Source of the DNA: Bacteroidota bacterium | GTDB lineage: Bacteria; Bacteroidota; Bacteroidia; Bacteroidales; VadinHA17 | DNA length: 63,903 nucleotides | Direction: 5' to 3' | Assembly: GCA_003250475.1 (NCBI GenBank) | Contig: QKGI01000052.1 | Location: 1 to 63,903, forward strand | Shown: piece after piece, positions 1 through 9,395 of the stretch | How the letters are laid out: every line of letters starts with the position of its first letter | Numbering within the stretch: the stretch's first letter is position 1 | Translations under genes and position numbers: made by a program | Notes under the pieces: generated by a model | What the model saw: only the letters and a program-made list of their open reading frames with translations | What the model was told of the DNA's origin: nothing | Databases searched by the model: none

Positions 1-344
1 GGTATGTTGCCTATCAATATGCCCGTTCCTATCGGCACAAGCAATAAGGGCTCATACTCATATTTTATAGCGAGGAAGATAAATGTGAGTCCGATAGCTA
101 TCATTATCAGGTTGCCTGAAGTAGCATTCCTGAAGCCGGTGAAAGCCCAGAATTGTTTCAGCCCGTCAGCAAACCTGGATTCCTGCTGATCATTATACTG
201 GTAACCGGCTGTATAGGTGGCTGTATCAACCTCCTGCCCGGCCATTGCCAGCTTGCGTTCATGTTCAGGTTTCACAAATGCCGTCCATGCCAGTGAGACT
301 ATTACCAGCAGGCCGATCATTGTCCACATTTTTCTCTTTGCCAT
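1..344 (-). CDS. mmdB: Sodium-pumping decarboxylase beta subunit, N-terminal part (OadB/MmdB family)
   Basis: Only the first ~114 residues lie in the window; the gene runs off the left edge. The family is the integral-membrane subunit that decarboxylates carboxybiotin and pumps Na+ out of the cell. The visible part has an N-terminal hydrophobic segment (a signal-anchor type start MAKRKMWTMIGLL), a short polar stretch, then the family-typical run TSGNLIMIAIGLTFIFLAIK followed by YEYEPLLLVPIGTGILIGNIP-like residues that begin the conserved transporter core. Its ATG shares one base with the TGA of the biotin carrier gene upstream, so the two are probably translationally coupled. Membership in the methylmalonyl-CoA rather than the oxaloacetate system is inferred from the epimerase gene in the same operon. 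Confidence 0.85.
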   Translation of the reverse strand, partial: MAKRKMWTMIGLLVIVSLAWTAFVKPEHERKLAMAGQEVDTATYTAGYQYNDQQESRFADGLKQFWAFTGFRNATSGNLIMIAIGLTFIFLAIKYEYEPLLLVPIGTGILIGNI

Positions 345-769
345 CACTGGTTGATTACAATTAATACTTCATCCTGGAGAACAGACTGTCCGGGTGCTAT
401 ATTCACCGTGGAGACCTTACCGCCCTTCTCGGCTTTGATAGCATTCTCCATTTTCATTGTCTCAAGAGTACATACCGTCTGGCCGGCATTTACCTCATCG
501 CCGGGCCTGACTAGCACCTGAATAATCACTCCCGGCAGCGGTGCCCTTACATCGAGTGCCTTCCCGGTTGATTTGGCGGCTTCGGATTTGACCTCCTTAA
601 CCGCTTTTTGCTGTACCGGTGCGACGGACGGTTTGATCTTGGGTATCTCGCGCTGCATCTCAACATCATATACAGTGCCATTGACCTCTATCCTGGCCAT
701 ATTGCCTTCCACCTCAAGAACCTCAACCTCATACTGGTTCCCGTTTATCCTGAATTTGTAATTTTTCAT
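344..769 (-). CDS. mmdC: Biotin carboxyl carrier protein of the decarboxylase (MmdC-like)
   Basis: A 141-residue protein that carries the biotin on which CO2 travels from the carboxyltransferase subunit to the membrane beta subunit. The C-terminal biotinyl domain (about residues 75-141) contains ETMKMEN, with Lys106 as the expected biotinylated residue. The N-terminal half is a small beta domain and a charged/alanine-valine linker typical of these carriers. It sits between the gamma and beta subunit genes. Biotinylation is known for the family; the site is read from the motif. Confidence 0.93.
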   Translation of the reverse strand: MKNYKFRINGNQYEVEVLEVEGNMARIEVNGTVYDVEMQREIPKIKPSVAPVQQKAVKEVKSEAAKSTGKALDVRAPLPGVIIQVLVRPGDEVNAGQTVCTLETMKMENAIKAEKGGKVSTVNIAPGQSVLQDEVLIVINQ

Positions 770-792
770 TTCCGAATCTGATTATTCCCGAC

Positions 793-1158
793 TTAAAGGT
801 TTTTCATATTATAAAGTTTCGAACTCCATGGCGAGTAGTTTCTTGAGACGCGCCTGATAGTTATCACACCGCTCTCAATGTCATGCAGCTCGTTGAAATA
901 CTGATACAGAGCCATGGCAATCGCGGCATTCACTTCACCTGACTGTATTGTCCTGGCTGTCTGAACCTCTGCCGGATCAATACCCTTTTTCCTGGCAAAG
1001 CTGCGAAATCTGAAGTTCAGTATGAATGTGAGCACATACCTGAAAAACAGGTAAACGATAAGCAGTGCCAGGAATACAATCCCTATTCCCACCACCACTA
1101 TGGTCCAGGTGACCGGCTCCAGCACCGTGAGTAATCCTGCAATTAATAAATGATACAT
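793..1158 (-). CDS. mmdD: Decarboxylase gamma subunit (OadG/MmdD family)
   Basis: A 121-residue protein with one long transmembrane helix at about residues 15-46 and a basic cytoplasmic tail. This is the architecture of the small gamma/delta subunit that helps assemble sodium-pumping decarboxylases. The family is poorly conserved, so the call rests on size, topology and position between the carboxyltransferase and biotin carrier genes. The tail (after FRFRSFARKKG) contains a helical section that may contact the other subunits. It is 12 nt downstream of mmdA, consistent with one transcript. Confidence 0.8.
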   Translation of the reverse strand: MYHLLIAGLLTVLEPVTWTIVVVGIGIVFLALLIVYLFFRYVLTFILNFRFRSFARKKGIDPAEVQTARTIQSGEVNAAIAMALYQYFNELHDIESGVITIRRVSRNYSPWSSKLYNMKNL

Positions 1159-1170
1159 CGTCAGTAAGTA

Positions 1171-2730
1171 TTACAAAGGTATATTTCCATGTTTCTTCAT
1201 CGGTCCCGGGTCCTTCTTGGTTGAGAGAGTCCTCAGAGCTCTGATCACCCTGAACCTGGTATTACGCGGTTCGATCACGTCATCAAGGTAACCATATTTA
1301 GCTGCTTCATAGGGATTTGCAAATTTAGAACGATACTCGTCTTCCTTTTTGGTTACGTAATCCTTTCGTTCTGCCGGATCTGTGATACCGCTTATAGTCT
1401 TTCCTTCGAGCACCTCGATGGCTCCCTGGGGGCCCATCACGGCTATCTCTGCGGTAGGCCACGCATAGTTCAGGTCGCCGCGAAGCTGTTTTGATGACAT
1501 CACACAGTGGGCTCCTCCGTATGATTTACGAAGCGTAATGGTAATCTTCGGTACATTGGCTTCACCATAAGCGTACATCAGTTTGGCTCCATGGATGATG
1601 ATACCACCGTACTCCTGTATCGATCCCGGCATAAATCCCGGCACATCGACGAAAGTCACAATAGGGATGTTGAAAGCATCGCAGAAGCGTATGAACCGGG
1701 CTGCTTTCCGGGAGGCTTCGATATCGAGAACACCTGAAAGGTAAGCGGGCTGGTTAGCAACGATCCCCACCGGCATGCCGTCAAACTTGGCAAAACCGAC
1801 AACAATATTTTTAGCATAAGCTTCATGTACCTCGGTGAAATCATTATAGTCGACCACTCTCGAGATAACATCTTTTACATCATAAGGCTGGCTGGGACTC
1901 TCAGGTATGATCTCATTCAGATCATCCTCCATCCTGTCAATGGGATCATCGCACTCGGTCTGAGGTGGTTCCTCAAGGTTATTCTGAGGCATAAAACTCA
2001 GGAGCTTGCGTATCATTTCAAGACCTTCCTTCTCCTCTTCCACAGTAAAATGTGCCACGCCTGATTTTGAGGCATGCACAGAAGCGCCTCCCAGCTCATC
2101 GATTGTGATATCCTCACCGGTGACGGTCTTGGCAACCTTAGGACCGGTGACAAACATATAACTGCTCTTTCGGCTCATAATTATGAAGTCGGTCAGGGCG
2201 GGAGAATAGACTGCTCCTCCGGCACATGGTCCGAAGATGGCAGATATCTGTGGTATTACACCTGATGCAAGGATATTGCGCTCAAAAATCTCGGCATAAC
2301 CGGCAAGACTCCTCACACCTTCCTGTATTCGGGCGCCACCGGAGTCATTTATGCCTATGACAGGGGCTCCTGCCTTCATTGCCTGATCCATGATCTTGCA
2401 TATCTTCTGAGCAAAAGTCTCCGAGAGTGAGCCCCCGAATACCGTGAAGTCCTGTGCAAAAACATAAACCACGCGCCCGTCAATGGTACCGTGACCGGTA
2501 ATAACACCGTCGGAGAGGTACTTCTTGTCGGCAAGCCCAAAGTCTTCAGTACGGTGGGTCACGAACATATCGTACTCCTCGAAGCTGCCTTCGTCAAGCA
2601 GCAGAGTAATTCGTTCCCTGGCTGTCAGTTTGCCCTTTGAGTGCTGATCATCTATGCGTTTTTCTCCTCCGCCTTTACGTGCTTTCTCCCTGTAATCAAG
2701 GAGCTGTTTGATTCTTTCCTGACTGTTCAT
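1171..2730 (-). CDS. mmdA: Acyl-CoA carboxyltransferase subunit (methylmalonyl-CoA decarboxylase alpha)
   Basis: A 519-residue member of the biotin-dependent carboxyltransferase family, full length for MmdA/PccB proteins. It transfers the carboxyl group of (S)-methylmalonyl-CoA to biotin, giving propionyl-CoA, the last carbon step of the succinate-propionate pathway. Two crotonase-like halves are visible: the N half has [16 protein letters not shown] and a glycine-rich [18 protein letters not shown]; the C half has [10 protein letters not shown] and an acyl-CoA-binding region with [11 protein letters not shown]. Neighbours (epimerase before, biotin carrier and membrane subunits after) favour the Na+-pumping decarboxylase over an ATP-dependent propionyl-CoA carboxylase, as no biotin carboxylase gene is seen. 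Confidence 0.92.
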   Translation of the reverse strand: MNSQERIKQLLDYREKARKGGGEKRIDDQHSKGKLTARERITLLLDEGSFEEYDMFVTHRTEDFGLADKKYLSDGVITGHGTIDGRVVYVFAQDFTVFGGSLSETFAQKICKIMDQAMKAGAPVIGINDSGGARIQEGVRSLAGYAEIFERNILASGVIPQISAIFGPCAGGAVYSPALTDFIIMSRKSSYMFVTGPKVAKTVTGEDITIDELGGASVHASKSGVAHFTVEEEKEGLEMIRKLLSFMPQNNLEEPPQTECDDPIDRMEDDLNEIIPESPSQPYDVKDVISRVVDYNDFTEVHEAYAKNIVVGFAKFDGMPVGIVANQPAYLSGVLDIEASRKAARFIRFCDAFNIPIVTFVDVPGFMPGSIQEYGGIIIHGAKLMYAYGEANVPKITITLRKSYGGAHCVMSSKQLRGDLNYAWPTAEIAVMGPQGAIEVLEGKTISGITDPAERKDYVTKKEDEYRSKFANPYEAAKYGYLDDVIEPRNTRFRVIRALRTLSTKKDPGPMKKHGNIPL

Positions 2731-2741
2731 TGAACCTAAAA

Positions 2742-3164
2742 TTATTTATTGATTTTGCTCTTCTTGTCTTCACACAGTTCGGTAAGCACCCCGAAGGTGG
2801 ATTTAGGGTGGAGGAATGCAATGCTCAGTCCTTCTGCCCCGGTTCTCGGTGCCTGGTCAATAAGCCTGACACCCGCCTCCTCAGCCTCACGCAGTCTCTC
2901 TTCAAGACCGTCAACAGCAAAAGCGATATGATGTATTCCCTCTCCTCTTTTCTCAATGAATTTTCCCACCGGACCTTCAGGATCTGTTGACTCAAGCAGT
3001 TCAATTTTTGTCTGCCCTAGCATGAAAAATGCCGTCTTCACCTTTTGTTCAGCCACCTCCTCGATGTTGTAGCACTTGAGTCCCAGTACGTTCTCGTAAA
3101 ACGGTATGGCATCGGCTATTGAATTAACAGCTATACCAATGTGTTCAATATGTGTAGGCTTCAT
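2742..3164 (-). CDS. mce: Methylmalonyl-CoA epimerase
   Basis: A 140-residue vicinal-oxygen-chelate fold protein, the usual length for the family. It interconverts (R)- and (S)-methylmalonyl-CoA, linking the B12-dependent mutase to the decarboxylase encoded directly downstream. The N-terminal [12 protein letters not shown] (metal-binding His), KIELLE (metal-binding Glu region) and [13 protein letters not shown] (second metal His) are all present. It is first in the five-gene mce-mmdA-mmdD-mmdC-mmdB run, 11 nt ahead of mmdA. Confidence 0.93.
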   Translation of the reverse strand: MKPTHIEHIGIAVNSIADAIPFYENVLGLKCYNIEEVAEQKVKTAFFMLGQTKIELLESTDPEGPVGKFIEKRGEGIHHIAFAVDGLEERLREAEEAGVRLIDQAPRTGAEGLSIAFLHPKSTFGVLTELCEDKKSKINK

Positions 3165-3254
3165 GTAACAAACTATTTAATAAGCATGATAAAAGAGCAC
3201 GCAAGTTAATTCGAATTAACTCTGCCTCATAAGATAATTATCATGTTTTTGTTA

Positions 3255-4820
3255 CTAGAACGGGAAATCCGACGGCACGGCTTCTAGCTTTTCCGTCTCC
3301 GGTTTGAGTGCGGCTTCGTGGATGGCATTTCCGTCAACGAAGATTGCTTTATAGGGTTTTGTCGGACATGCATGTTCACAGGCTCCGCAGCCGATGCAAA
3401 TCTCATCCTTTATCTCAGGGATAAGCAGGTTTCCTTCAAAAGGTACCATATGACAGGCTTTTGTCGGGCAATGTTCAGAGCATGCTCCACAGGCTGTCTT
3501 TTCTGTGTTTACAACACAGTTATCCTTGATAAATACTGCCTTACCAATCTGTGTCAGCTTCTTGGCTTCGATCATCAGTGGCATTATGGCTCCGGTAGGA
3601 CACACATCGGTGCATCTGTTGCAATCATAGTTACAGAATCCGCTGTGAAAATCCATCCTCGGTTGCATTATGCCTGCAAATCCATATTCGTTAACAGATG
3701 GTTGAATGACATTTGTCGGGCAGGCGCTGACACAGAGAGAGCAGGCGGTGCACCTGGCAATAAATGACTCTATGCCAATTGACCCCGGGGGTGTTACCGG
3801 GTATAGCCTGTCTTCCTTTACTGTAGAATCTTTTGTTGGTGTGGGAGCTGTATTTTGTGCTCGCAGGAGCTGTGACCCTCCTGCCAGAAGAACCATCGAC
3901 CCGGCAATGAAGGTGCGCCTGGATGTGTCAGTGCCCGTCCCCTCCTGCTTATCCTTTTTCTTCAGTCTGACAAGACCATATGACATGCCATTTTCCTTGC
4001 AGGCATCAATACAGTTGAAACAGTTTACACACCTGCTTATATCCACATGTTTATTCAGAAAGTCTATACAGGATGATTTGCATGAAAGGGCGCACCTCCC
4101 GCATCGCGTGCAGTTGCTCTCCTCGAACCTGATCCTGAAGAGGGAGACCTTGCTGAGCAGCCCGAGCAATGTACCTACAGGGCATACCGTGTTACAGTAT
4201 AGCCTGCCATACCGGATGGCCAGCAACCCGATAAGCAGGAGAAAGGCAAAAGGCACTATATAAGCTGCAAGCTCAAAAGGCTTGATGCTAACCTTGTAAA
4301 GTGTATATATATCGAACTTACCAAGAAGGGAAGCGAGCAGGTTATTGATGAAGAGTGCTACAGGCTTGGCAAAGTAGGTCATGAACCTGCCGAAGATGCT
4401 GTACGGGTCAAGAATAGTAAGCGCGTAGACTCCCCCCAGCAGCAAAATACCTGCGGTGAGTACCAGGATAAAGTAGCGGAGGAAGGTATAAGGTTTCTTA
4501 TAGCCGTACTTGCGGAAGCGTCTTTTTATCAGACCTCCTACGCGGCTTACGGCATCCTGAAGTATCCCCAGAGGACACAGGAAAGAGCAATAGGTCCGGC
4601 CTGTGAGAAGAGTAAGAATGATGACCACAATGAACCCTGTGGCTGCTGCAACGCCGGCAATAAGGAACTTAAGCAGAGAAGGTACAAACTGAAGATAGAG
4701 TATAGGGCCGAAAGCTTTTTCACCAAGCGTTCCCCTGAAATCAATGAAGAGAAAGGCAAAAAGGAGCAGAACAAGTACAGCAAATACTGTACGGATATGT
4801 TTAAGAGCTGACGACTTCAT
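3255..4820 (-). CDS. Membrane polyferredoxin, NapH-like fused to periplasmic ferredoxin domains
   Basis: A 521-residue iron-sulfur membrane protein with unknown electron partners. The N half has about five transmembrane helices and two NapH/CcoG-type motifs, CSFLCPLGILQDA and CNTVCPVGTLLG. Two 4Fe-4S motifs follow (CTRCGRCALSC and CVNCFNCIDAC). Then comes SRRTFIAG with a hydrophobic stretch, which resembles a twin-arginine signal inside the protein. The last ~180 residues carry four more clusters (CTACSLCVSACP, CNRCTDVCP, CGACSEHCP, CIGCGACEHACP). It begins 6 nt after the DUF362 gene, so the two probably form an electron-transfer pair. It resembles a NapH plus NapG-type fusion; the substrate cannot be read from sequence. 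Confidence 0.85.
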   Translation of the reverse strand: MKSSALKHIRTVFAVLVLLLFAFLFIDFRGTLGEKAFGPILYLQFVPSLLKFLIAGVAAATGFIVVIILTLLTGRTYCSFLCPLGILQDAVSRVGGLIKRRFRKYGYKKPYTFLRYFILVLTAGILLLGGVYALTILDPYSIFGRFMTYFAKPVALFINNLLASLLGKFDIYTLYKVSIKPFELAAYIVPFAFLLLIGLLAIRYGRLYCNTVCPVGTLLGLLSKVSLFRIRFEESNCTRCGRCALSCKSSCIDFLNKHVDISRCVNCFNCIDACKENGMSYGLVRLKKKDKQEGTGTDTSRRTFIAGSMVLLAGGSQLLRAQNTAPTPTKDSTVKEDRLYPVTPPGSIGIESFIARCTACSLCVSACPTNVIQPSVNEYGFAGIMQPRMDFHSGFCNYDCNRCTDVCPTGAIMPLMIEAKKLTQIGKAVFIKDNCVVNTEKTACGACSEHCPTKACHMVPFEGNLLIPEIKDEICIGCGACEHACPTKPYKAIFVDGNAIHEAALKPETEKLEAVPSDFPF

Positions 4821-4826
4821 TGACAG

Positions 4827-5753
4827 CTACATTTTCATCCTGTGAATATTCATCGTTGATAGGTCCATCTTACCGATGCCCATGCCAGCAGCCAGAGCAA
4901 TATGTTCGATAGAACCCGGCTCTTTCCCCAACATTTTGGCGCCGGCGGCATCAATGGCTACCCAGTCGGTGGATAACATCAATGATTTCATATTGGAAAG
5001 GTCAGCTACGGAGACACCACGCGGTCCGTTACGCATCATGACATTATATGCATCCATCACGTTCAGGGCGGGCTTTTGCGGGAAGAGGGCATAGTCTGCA
5101 ATACACTGGTTGAGGTTGTTCCTGTGCCAGTAACCACGGTCCCACACCACACCCATCATATTTTTCAATGCACCGGTCATCCTCGCCGAGCTATGGTTTT
5201 TCAGTATCGGGACATTAATAAATACATCGCTTGAAAGCACCAGCTCATGAACCTTCGTACTGGTAAGCTTTTTCGCGTTGGGGATCGTCACCTCCTGGTA
5301 GTAACTCTCGGTGTTGCCGGGAACGATTTTGGCACCGGCATCCTTCACCGCCTGTTCAATACCTGAGTTCTTATAGCATTTGATCCAATTATCACATGTG
5401 TTGTCAAAAACATAAACCTCTTTGGCTCCGGCCCTGAAACAATGTTCAATTATCCTCTTGATAAGTGCCGGGTTCGTATTCGCACCCTTTTCGGGTACCA
5501 CGTCCCATCCTATGTTTGGTTTCACCAGCACTTTCTGTCCCTTGCTGACGAATGTCCCCATGCCTCCCATAGCCTGGATACCCATGTCGAACATTGCAGC
5601 GGGCTCACCGCCCATGACAGCTATAAGGTCATAATTGGCACCGGCAGGCACCGGTGTTCCTGCCAGTACTTTCTCCAATCTGCCAAAACTCATGAATGTT
5701 CCGGCTGCCAGTCCCGCACCAAGCGAACTGCGTAAAAAATTCCTTCTTTTCAT
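4827..5753 (-). CDS. DUF362 domain protein with twin-arginine-type signal
   Basis: A ~308-residue exported protein. The N-terminus MKRRNFLRSSLGAG has a twin-arginine pair followed by a hydrophobic segment, suggesting Tat export. The rest matches the DUF362 family (KVLVKPNIGWD, NVPILKNHSSARMTGALKNMMG, STDWVAIDAAGAKMLG). DUF362 proteins are often near ferredoxins and lack an assigned reaction. I chose the ATG three codons inside the longest frame because the longer form needs a TTG and spoils the Tat start. It is the promoter-proximal gene of a pair with the polyferredoxin and is divergent from larC. Confidence 0.85.
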   Translation of the reverse strand: MKRRNFLRSSLGAGLAAGTFMSFGRLEKVLAGTPVPAGANYDLIAVMGGEPAAMFDMGIQAMGGMGTFVSKGQKVLVKPNIGWDVVPEKGANTNPALIKRIIEHCFRAGAKEVYVFDNTCDNWIKCYKNSGIEQAVKDAGAKIVPGNTESYYQEVTIPNAKKLTSTKVHELVLSSDVFINVPILKNHSSARMTGALKNMMGVVWDRGYWHRNNLNQCIADYALFPQKPALNVMDAYNVMMRNGPRGVSVADLSNMKSLMLSTDWVAIDAAGAKMLGKEPGSIEHIALAAGMGIGKMDLSTMNIHRMKM

Positions 5754-5908
5754 TCCCTGCAATAACTAATATTACCCCAAAAACGAGAAGAGCAAAGTAA
5801 GCATTTTTTTTAATATATAGGCTTCTTATTCTTATATTCGCAGGCTGTGGAGCTGACCTCCCGCAGCTATGCGAGGAGATGAGAAAGTGTTAAAAAAAGT
5901 AAATTAAA

Positions 5909-7198
5909 ATGAGGATACTCTACTACGACTGTTTTTCAGGTATTAGCGGCGATATGAACCTTGGAGCAATGATCGACCTCGGGGTCAGTCGTGATTACCT
6001 GGTCGACAATCTGAAAAAACTCAATATAGATGGATGGAGGCTGGAGATAAGTAATGAACAGAGGCATGGGATTACAGGCACAAAGGTAACAGTGGTAACT
6101 GATGAGGGAAACACTCCTTTGCAGGGGCACAGCCATATGCATGACCACGACCGGGTGCATGACCATGTCCATGACCACAGCCATGAGGAGGACCATAAAA
6201 ACAGGGGTAACGCCCACCATGAAAGACCTGTACACAGGAACCTCTCAGACATTGAGGAGATAATAACCGGCAGCCAGCTGGCACCAAAGGTATCATCCCT
6301 GGCCCTGAAGATATTCAGAAGAATAGCCGAGGCCGAGGCTGCGGTACATAACAAGCCCCTGGATGAGATTCATTTTCATGAGGTGGGAGCTATCGATTCA
6401 ATTATTGATATTGTGGGTGCTGCAATTTGCCTTGATGTTCTCAGCATTGACAGGGTTTATGTGTCTGTGATAGAGCTGGGTAGCGGTATGGTCAGGTGCG
6501 AGCATGGTCTCCTGCCGGTACCTGCTCCAGCTACTGCACGCATCATAAGCGGATACCCTGTGCATACCGGTGGTGTGGACTTCGAAGCCACCACCCCTAC
6601 CGGTGCTGCTATTATTGCAGCCATCGCAGAGCCATTGCCCCTTGATATGACCTTAGTGATCGAAAAATCAGGGTATGGGATAGGTCAGAAACTGAACCCA
6701 TCGAGGCCAAACCTTCTCAGGGTATATCTGGCACAGGCAACGACACAGGAGAGACACGGGCACCAGGCCTGCCTGATCGAGTGCAATGTTGACGACATGA
6801 ATCCGGAAACCACGGAGTACATTATGTCAAAACTTTTTGCAGCAGGGGCAGGTGACGCCTGGATCACACCGGTGATAATGAAAAAGAGCAGGCCGGCCCT
6901 CACCCTCAGCGTCATCTGCGAGGAGGAGAATAAAGAGAATATCAGTGAGATACTTTTCACTGAATCAACCACCATTGGACTGAGGGTCACTCCCTTCGCC
7001 AAGGAGACACTCCAACGGGAGTTTGAAGAGATAGATACTCCTTACGGTAAGGTCATGATCAAGAAATCGTACTTCAACAACCGTCTTGTCTCTGCCAAGC
7101 CTGAGGCTGACCGTTGTGCGGAGATTGCAGGTAAAACAGGGCTGCCGATGAAACAGGTAATGCATGAGATCACATCACTGGCACTGAAAAAGTCATGA
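5909..7198 (+). CDS. larC: Nickel-pincer cofactor biosynthesis protein LarC
   Basis: A 429-residue LarC, the CTP-dependent cyclometallase that inserts nickel into the pyridinium dithiocarboxylate pincer cofactor. The start MRILYYDCFSGISGDM is the family signature. Residues 73-109 form a histidine-rich loop with about 13 His, typical of nickel-binding LarC proteins. Further family motifs include FHEVGAIDSIIDIVGA and CNVDDMNPE. In Lactobacillus plantarum the protein is made from two frames by programmed frameshifting; here it is one uninterrupted frame. Its last four bases overlap the start of larE. Confidence 0.95.
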   Translation: MRILYYDCFSGISGDMNLGAMIDLGVSRDYLVDNLKKLNIDGWRLEISNEQRHGITGTKVTVVTDEGNTPLQGHSHMHDHDRVHDHVHDHSHEEDHKNRGNAHHERPVHRNLSDIEEIITGSQLAPKVSSLALKIFRRIAEAEAAVHNKPLDEIHFHEVGAIDSIIDIVGAAICLDVLSIDRVYVSVIELGSGMVRCEHGLLPVPAPATARIISGYPVHTGGVDFEATTPTGAAIIAAIAEPLPLDMTLVIEKSGYGIGQKLNPSRPNLLRVYLAQATTQERHGHQACLIECNVDDMNPETTEYIMSKLFAAGAGDAWITPVIMKKSRPALTLSVICEEENKENISEILFTESTTIGLRVTPFAKETLQREFEEIDTPYGKVMIKKSYFNNRLVSAKPEADRCAEIAGKTGLPMKQVMHEITSLALKKS

Positions 7199-7983
7199 CA
7201 GAGCTATTGGGACAGGACAAACTGAGGGCTGTCATTACAGGAACAAAGTCAGCTGTCATTGCTCTCTCGGGGGGTACGGACAGCACATTCCTTGTGAGTT
7301 TCGCTGCCGGAATCAGCGGCCTGAGGCTGATGGCAGTGACTGTAAGCACTCCTTACATGTTTTCATCCGAAGTGGACGAAGCTGCATCCTTTTGCAGGAA
7401 AACAGGTGTTAAGCATAAGGTTATAACCATGGAAATGCCCCGGACTGTTATCTCCAACCCGCCTGACAGATGTTACCTGTGCAAGAGAGAGGTGATGAAA
7501 GCTGTTACTGCAGCAGCCTCCGAAGGAGACTATGAAGTTGTCTTTGACGGCACCAATACCGATGATCTTTCTGACTACAGGCCGGGCATGAGGGCTCTCA
7601 GGGAGATGGGAATAAGAAGTCCCCTTGCCGAAGCCGGGCTGACCAAAGCGCAGATACGTGCACTTGCGCGCCAGGCTGGTCTCGAGGTTAGTGACAGGCC
7701 GTCCAATACATGCCTCCTGACCAGGTTCCCTCATGATACGGTGATCACCACCGATATCCTTCGCAGGGCTGAAGCAGCAGAATCAATTGTGAAGCAGGCA
7801 GGATTCACCGGTGCGAGGGTAAGGATTCATGGGGACCTTGTTCGCATCGAGTGCAGAGACGAACAGTTTCCATCTCTTTTAAACAGGGAACTGAGGGAGA
7901 AACTGTCTGCCGCCATCAAAGAACTGGGTTTTAAGTACATAACGATTGACGCTGAAGGATACCGCAGCGGGAGTATGAAGTAA
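7195..7983 (+). CDS. larE: ATP-dependent sacrificial sulfur transferase LarE
   Basis: A 262-residue PP-loop enzyme that adenylates the carboxylates of the nickel-pincer precursor and donates sulfur. The PP-loop is SGGTDST at about residues 25-31 (commonly SGGVDST). A conserved PPDRCYLCK motif has Cys93 and Cys96, and Cys173 in SNTCLLTR is at the position expected for the sacrificial cysteine of the single-cysteine type. ATGA overlap with larC and an 11-nt gap to larB show co-transcription. Confidence 0.94.
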   Translation: MTELLGQDKLRAVITGTKSAVIALSGGTDSTFLVSFAAGISGLRLMAVTVSTPYMFSSEVDEAASFCRKTGVKHKVITMEMPRTVISNPPDRCYLCKREVMKAVTAAASEGDYEVVFDGTNTDDLSDYRPGMRALREMGIRSPLAEAGLTKAQIRALARQAGLEVSDRPSNTCLLTRFPHDTVITTDILRRAEAAESIVKQAGFTGARVRIHGDLVRIECRDEQFPSLLNRELREKLSAAIKELGFKYITIDAEGYRSGSMK

Positions 7984-7994
7984 AAACAGAGAAA

Positions 7995-8741
7995 ATGAAT
8001 ACCGCCGAGCTTAAAAAGCTGTTAAATAATCTAACCGAAGGGAGCGTCAGTGTCGACGAGGCCCTGGAGAAGCTTCGCGATTTCCCGTACACCGACCTGG
8101 GATTTGCACGTATTGATCATCACCGTGAATTACGGACAGGATATCCTGAGATCGTTTACTGTGCCGGCAAGACGGCAGAACAGGTTAAGGCAATATTTCA
8201 TGCCATGGAGGGTCATGATAACAATATTATCGGGACCAGGGCAGGTAAGGATATGTTCGATTATATAAGCGGCTCTTTTCCTGATGCAGTCTATTATGAG
8301 ACTGCCCGCATTATAAGCATAAGGAAGAAGGAGCTGTCAGCTCCGTCAACAAAGATTGCGGTTATCACGGCCGGCACTTCAGATATCCCGGTGGCTGAAG
8401 AAGCCGCAGTGACAGCTGAGCTTCTGGGCAATGATGTAGTAAGGATTTACGATGCAGGAGTAGCCGGCATACACAGGCTGGTTGACAAGCTTCCCGAGAT
8501 ACGCAACTGCAGGGTATCGATAGTGATAGCAGGTATGGAGGGAGCCCTGGCCAGTGTTGTCGGGGGACTGGTAAACATGCCGGTCATAGCCGTTCCGACA
8601 AGCGTGGGTTACGGAGCATCCTTCGGTGGTATATCTGCTCTTCTGGCAATGATGACAAGCTGCGCTGCCGGTGTGACGGTTGTAAATATTGACAATGGAT
8701 TCGGGGCAGGTTTTGCTGCCAGCAGGATAAACAGTATCTGA
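7995..8741 (+). CDS. larB: Nickel-pincer cofactor biosynthesis protein LarB
   Basis: A 248-residue LarB, which carboxylates and hydrolyses nicotinic acid adenine dinucleotide in the first step of pincer cofactor synthesis. The N-terminal third (DLGFARIDHHRELRTGYPE) is the LarB-specific region; the C-terminal part is AIR-carboxylase/PurE-like (ITAGTSDIPVAEEAA, VVGGLVNMPVIAVPTSVGYG). It completes larC-larE-larB. No larA-type racemase or other pincer-dependent enzyme is in the window. Confidence 0.95.
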   Translation: MNTAELKKLLNNLTEGSVSVDEALEKLRDFPYTDLGFARIDHHRELRTGYPEIVYCAGKTAEQVKAIFHAMEGHDNNIIGTRAGKDMFDYISGSFPDAVYYETARIISIRKKELSAPSTKIAVITAGTSDIPVAEEAAVTAELLGNDVVRIYDAGVAGIHRLVDKLPEIRNCRVSIVIAGMEGALASVVGGLVNMPVIAVPTSVGYGASFGGISALLAMMTSCAAGVTVVNIDNGFGAGFAASRINSI

Positions 8742-8746
8742 AAACA

Positions 8747-9388
8747 ATGAAAGAGGAGGTGCTACTATCTACAGCGTACTTTCCTCCGGCTGAGTATTTC
8801 TGCCTGGCGGCACACAGCCAACGGGTGATAATAGAGAAATACGAAAACTACATCAAACAGACATACCGTAACAGGTGTTTAATACTTGGGGCAAACGGTA
8901 CCCTTCCGCTGATCGTCCCGGTACTGCGTGGATCATTCCATAAGACGCCTTTAAGGGATCTCATGATAGACAACAACAGAAGATGGCGTGACCTCCATCT
9001 GAGGAGCATAGTGTCGGCATATGCTTCTGCTCCCTACTTTGAATATTACTATGACGTAATCAAAAACATCATCTCCAGGCCTTTCAAATTCCTGACAGAC
9101 CTGAACAGTGAGGCATTGACAGCAGTATGTGAGGCAATCGGACTTACAATTTCTCTTTCCTATACTTCCGGTTTCGCTCCGGCCGTTGAGGGTGGGAATG
9201 ACTTCAGGTACTCGATTTTGCCAAAGAGACCCTCATCTGTAAAAGGATACAGTGAGACACACTATACCCAGGTATTCAGCGAAAGATTCGGGTTCGTCAG
9301 CAGGCTGAGCATTATTGATGTGTTGCTAAATAACGGACCAGGGACCCGCTCTTTGTTGAACGAATCCCTGGCAGCAGACGTAAATTAA
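8747..9388 (+). CDS. WbqC family protein
   Basis: A 213-residue protein resembling the WbqC family (LLSTAYFPPAEYFCLAA, YENYIKQTYRNRC, HKTPLRDLMIDNNRRWRDLH, SAPYFEYYYD). WbqC-like proteins occur widely in Bacteroidota and in O-antigen clusters; their reaction is not settled. It follows larB by 5 nt and may share its transcript, but no functional link is evident. It converges with the porin gene on the other strand. Confidence 0.85.
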   Translation: MKEEVLLSTAYFPPAEYFCLAAHSQRVIIEKYENYIKQTYRNRCLILGANGTLPLIVPVLRGSFHKTPLRDLMIDNNRRWRDLHLRSIVSAYASAPYFEYYYDVIKNIISRPFKFLTDLNSEALTAVCEAIGLTISLSYTSGFAPAVEGGNDFRYSILPKRPSSVKGYSETHYTQVFSERFGFVSRLSIIDVLLNNGPGTRSLLNESLAADVN

Positions 9389-9395
9389 CCGATAA

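Noticed and set aside
5909-7198. A programmed frameshift in larC
   Set aside because: The gene is a single uninterrupted frame covering both LarC1 and LarC2 regions.
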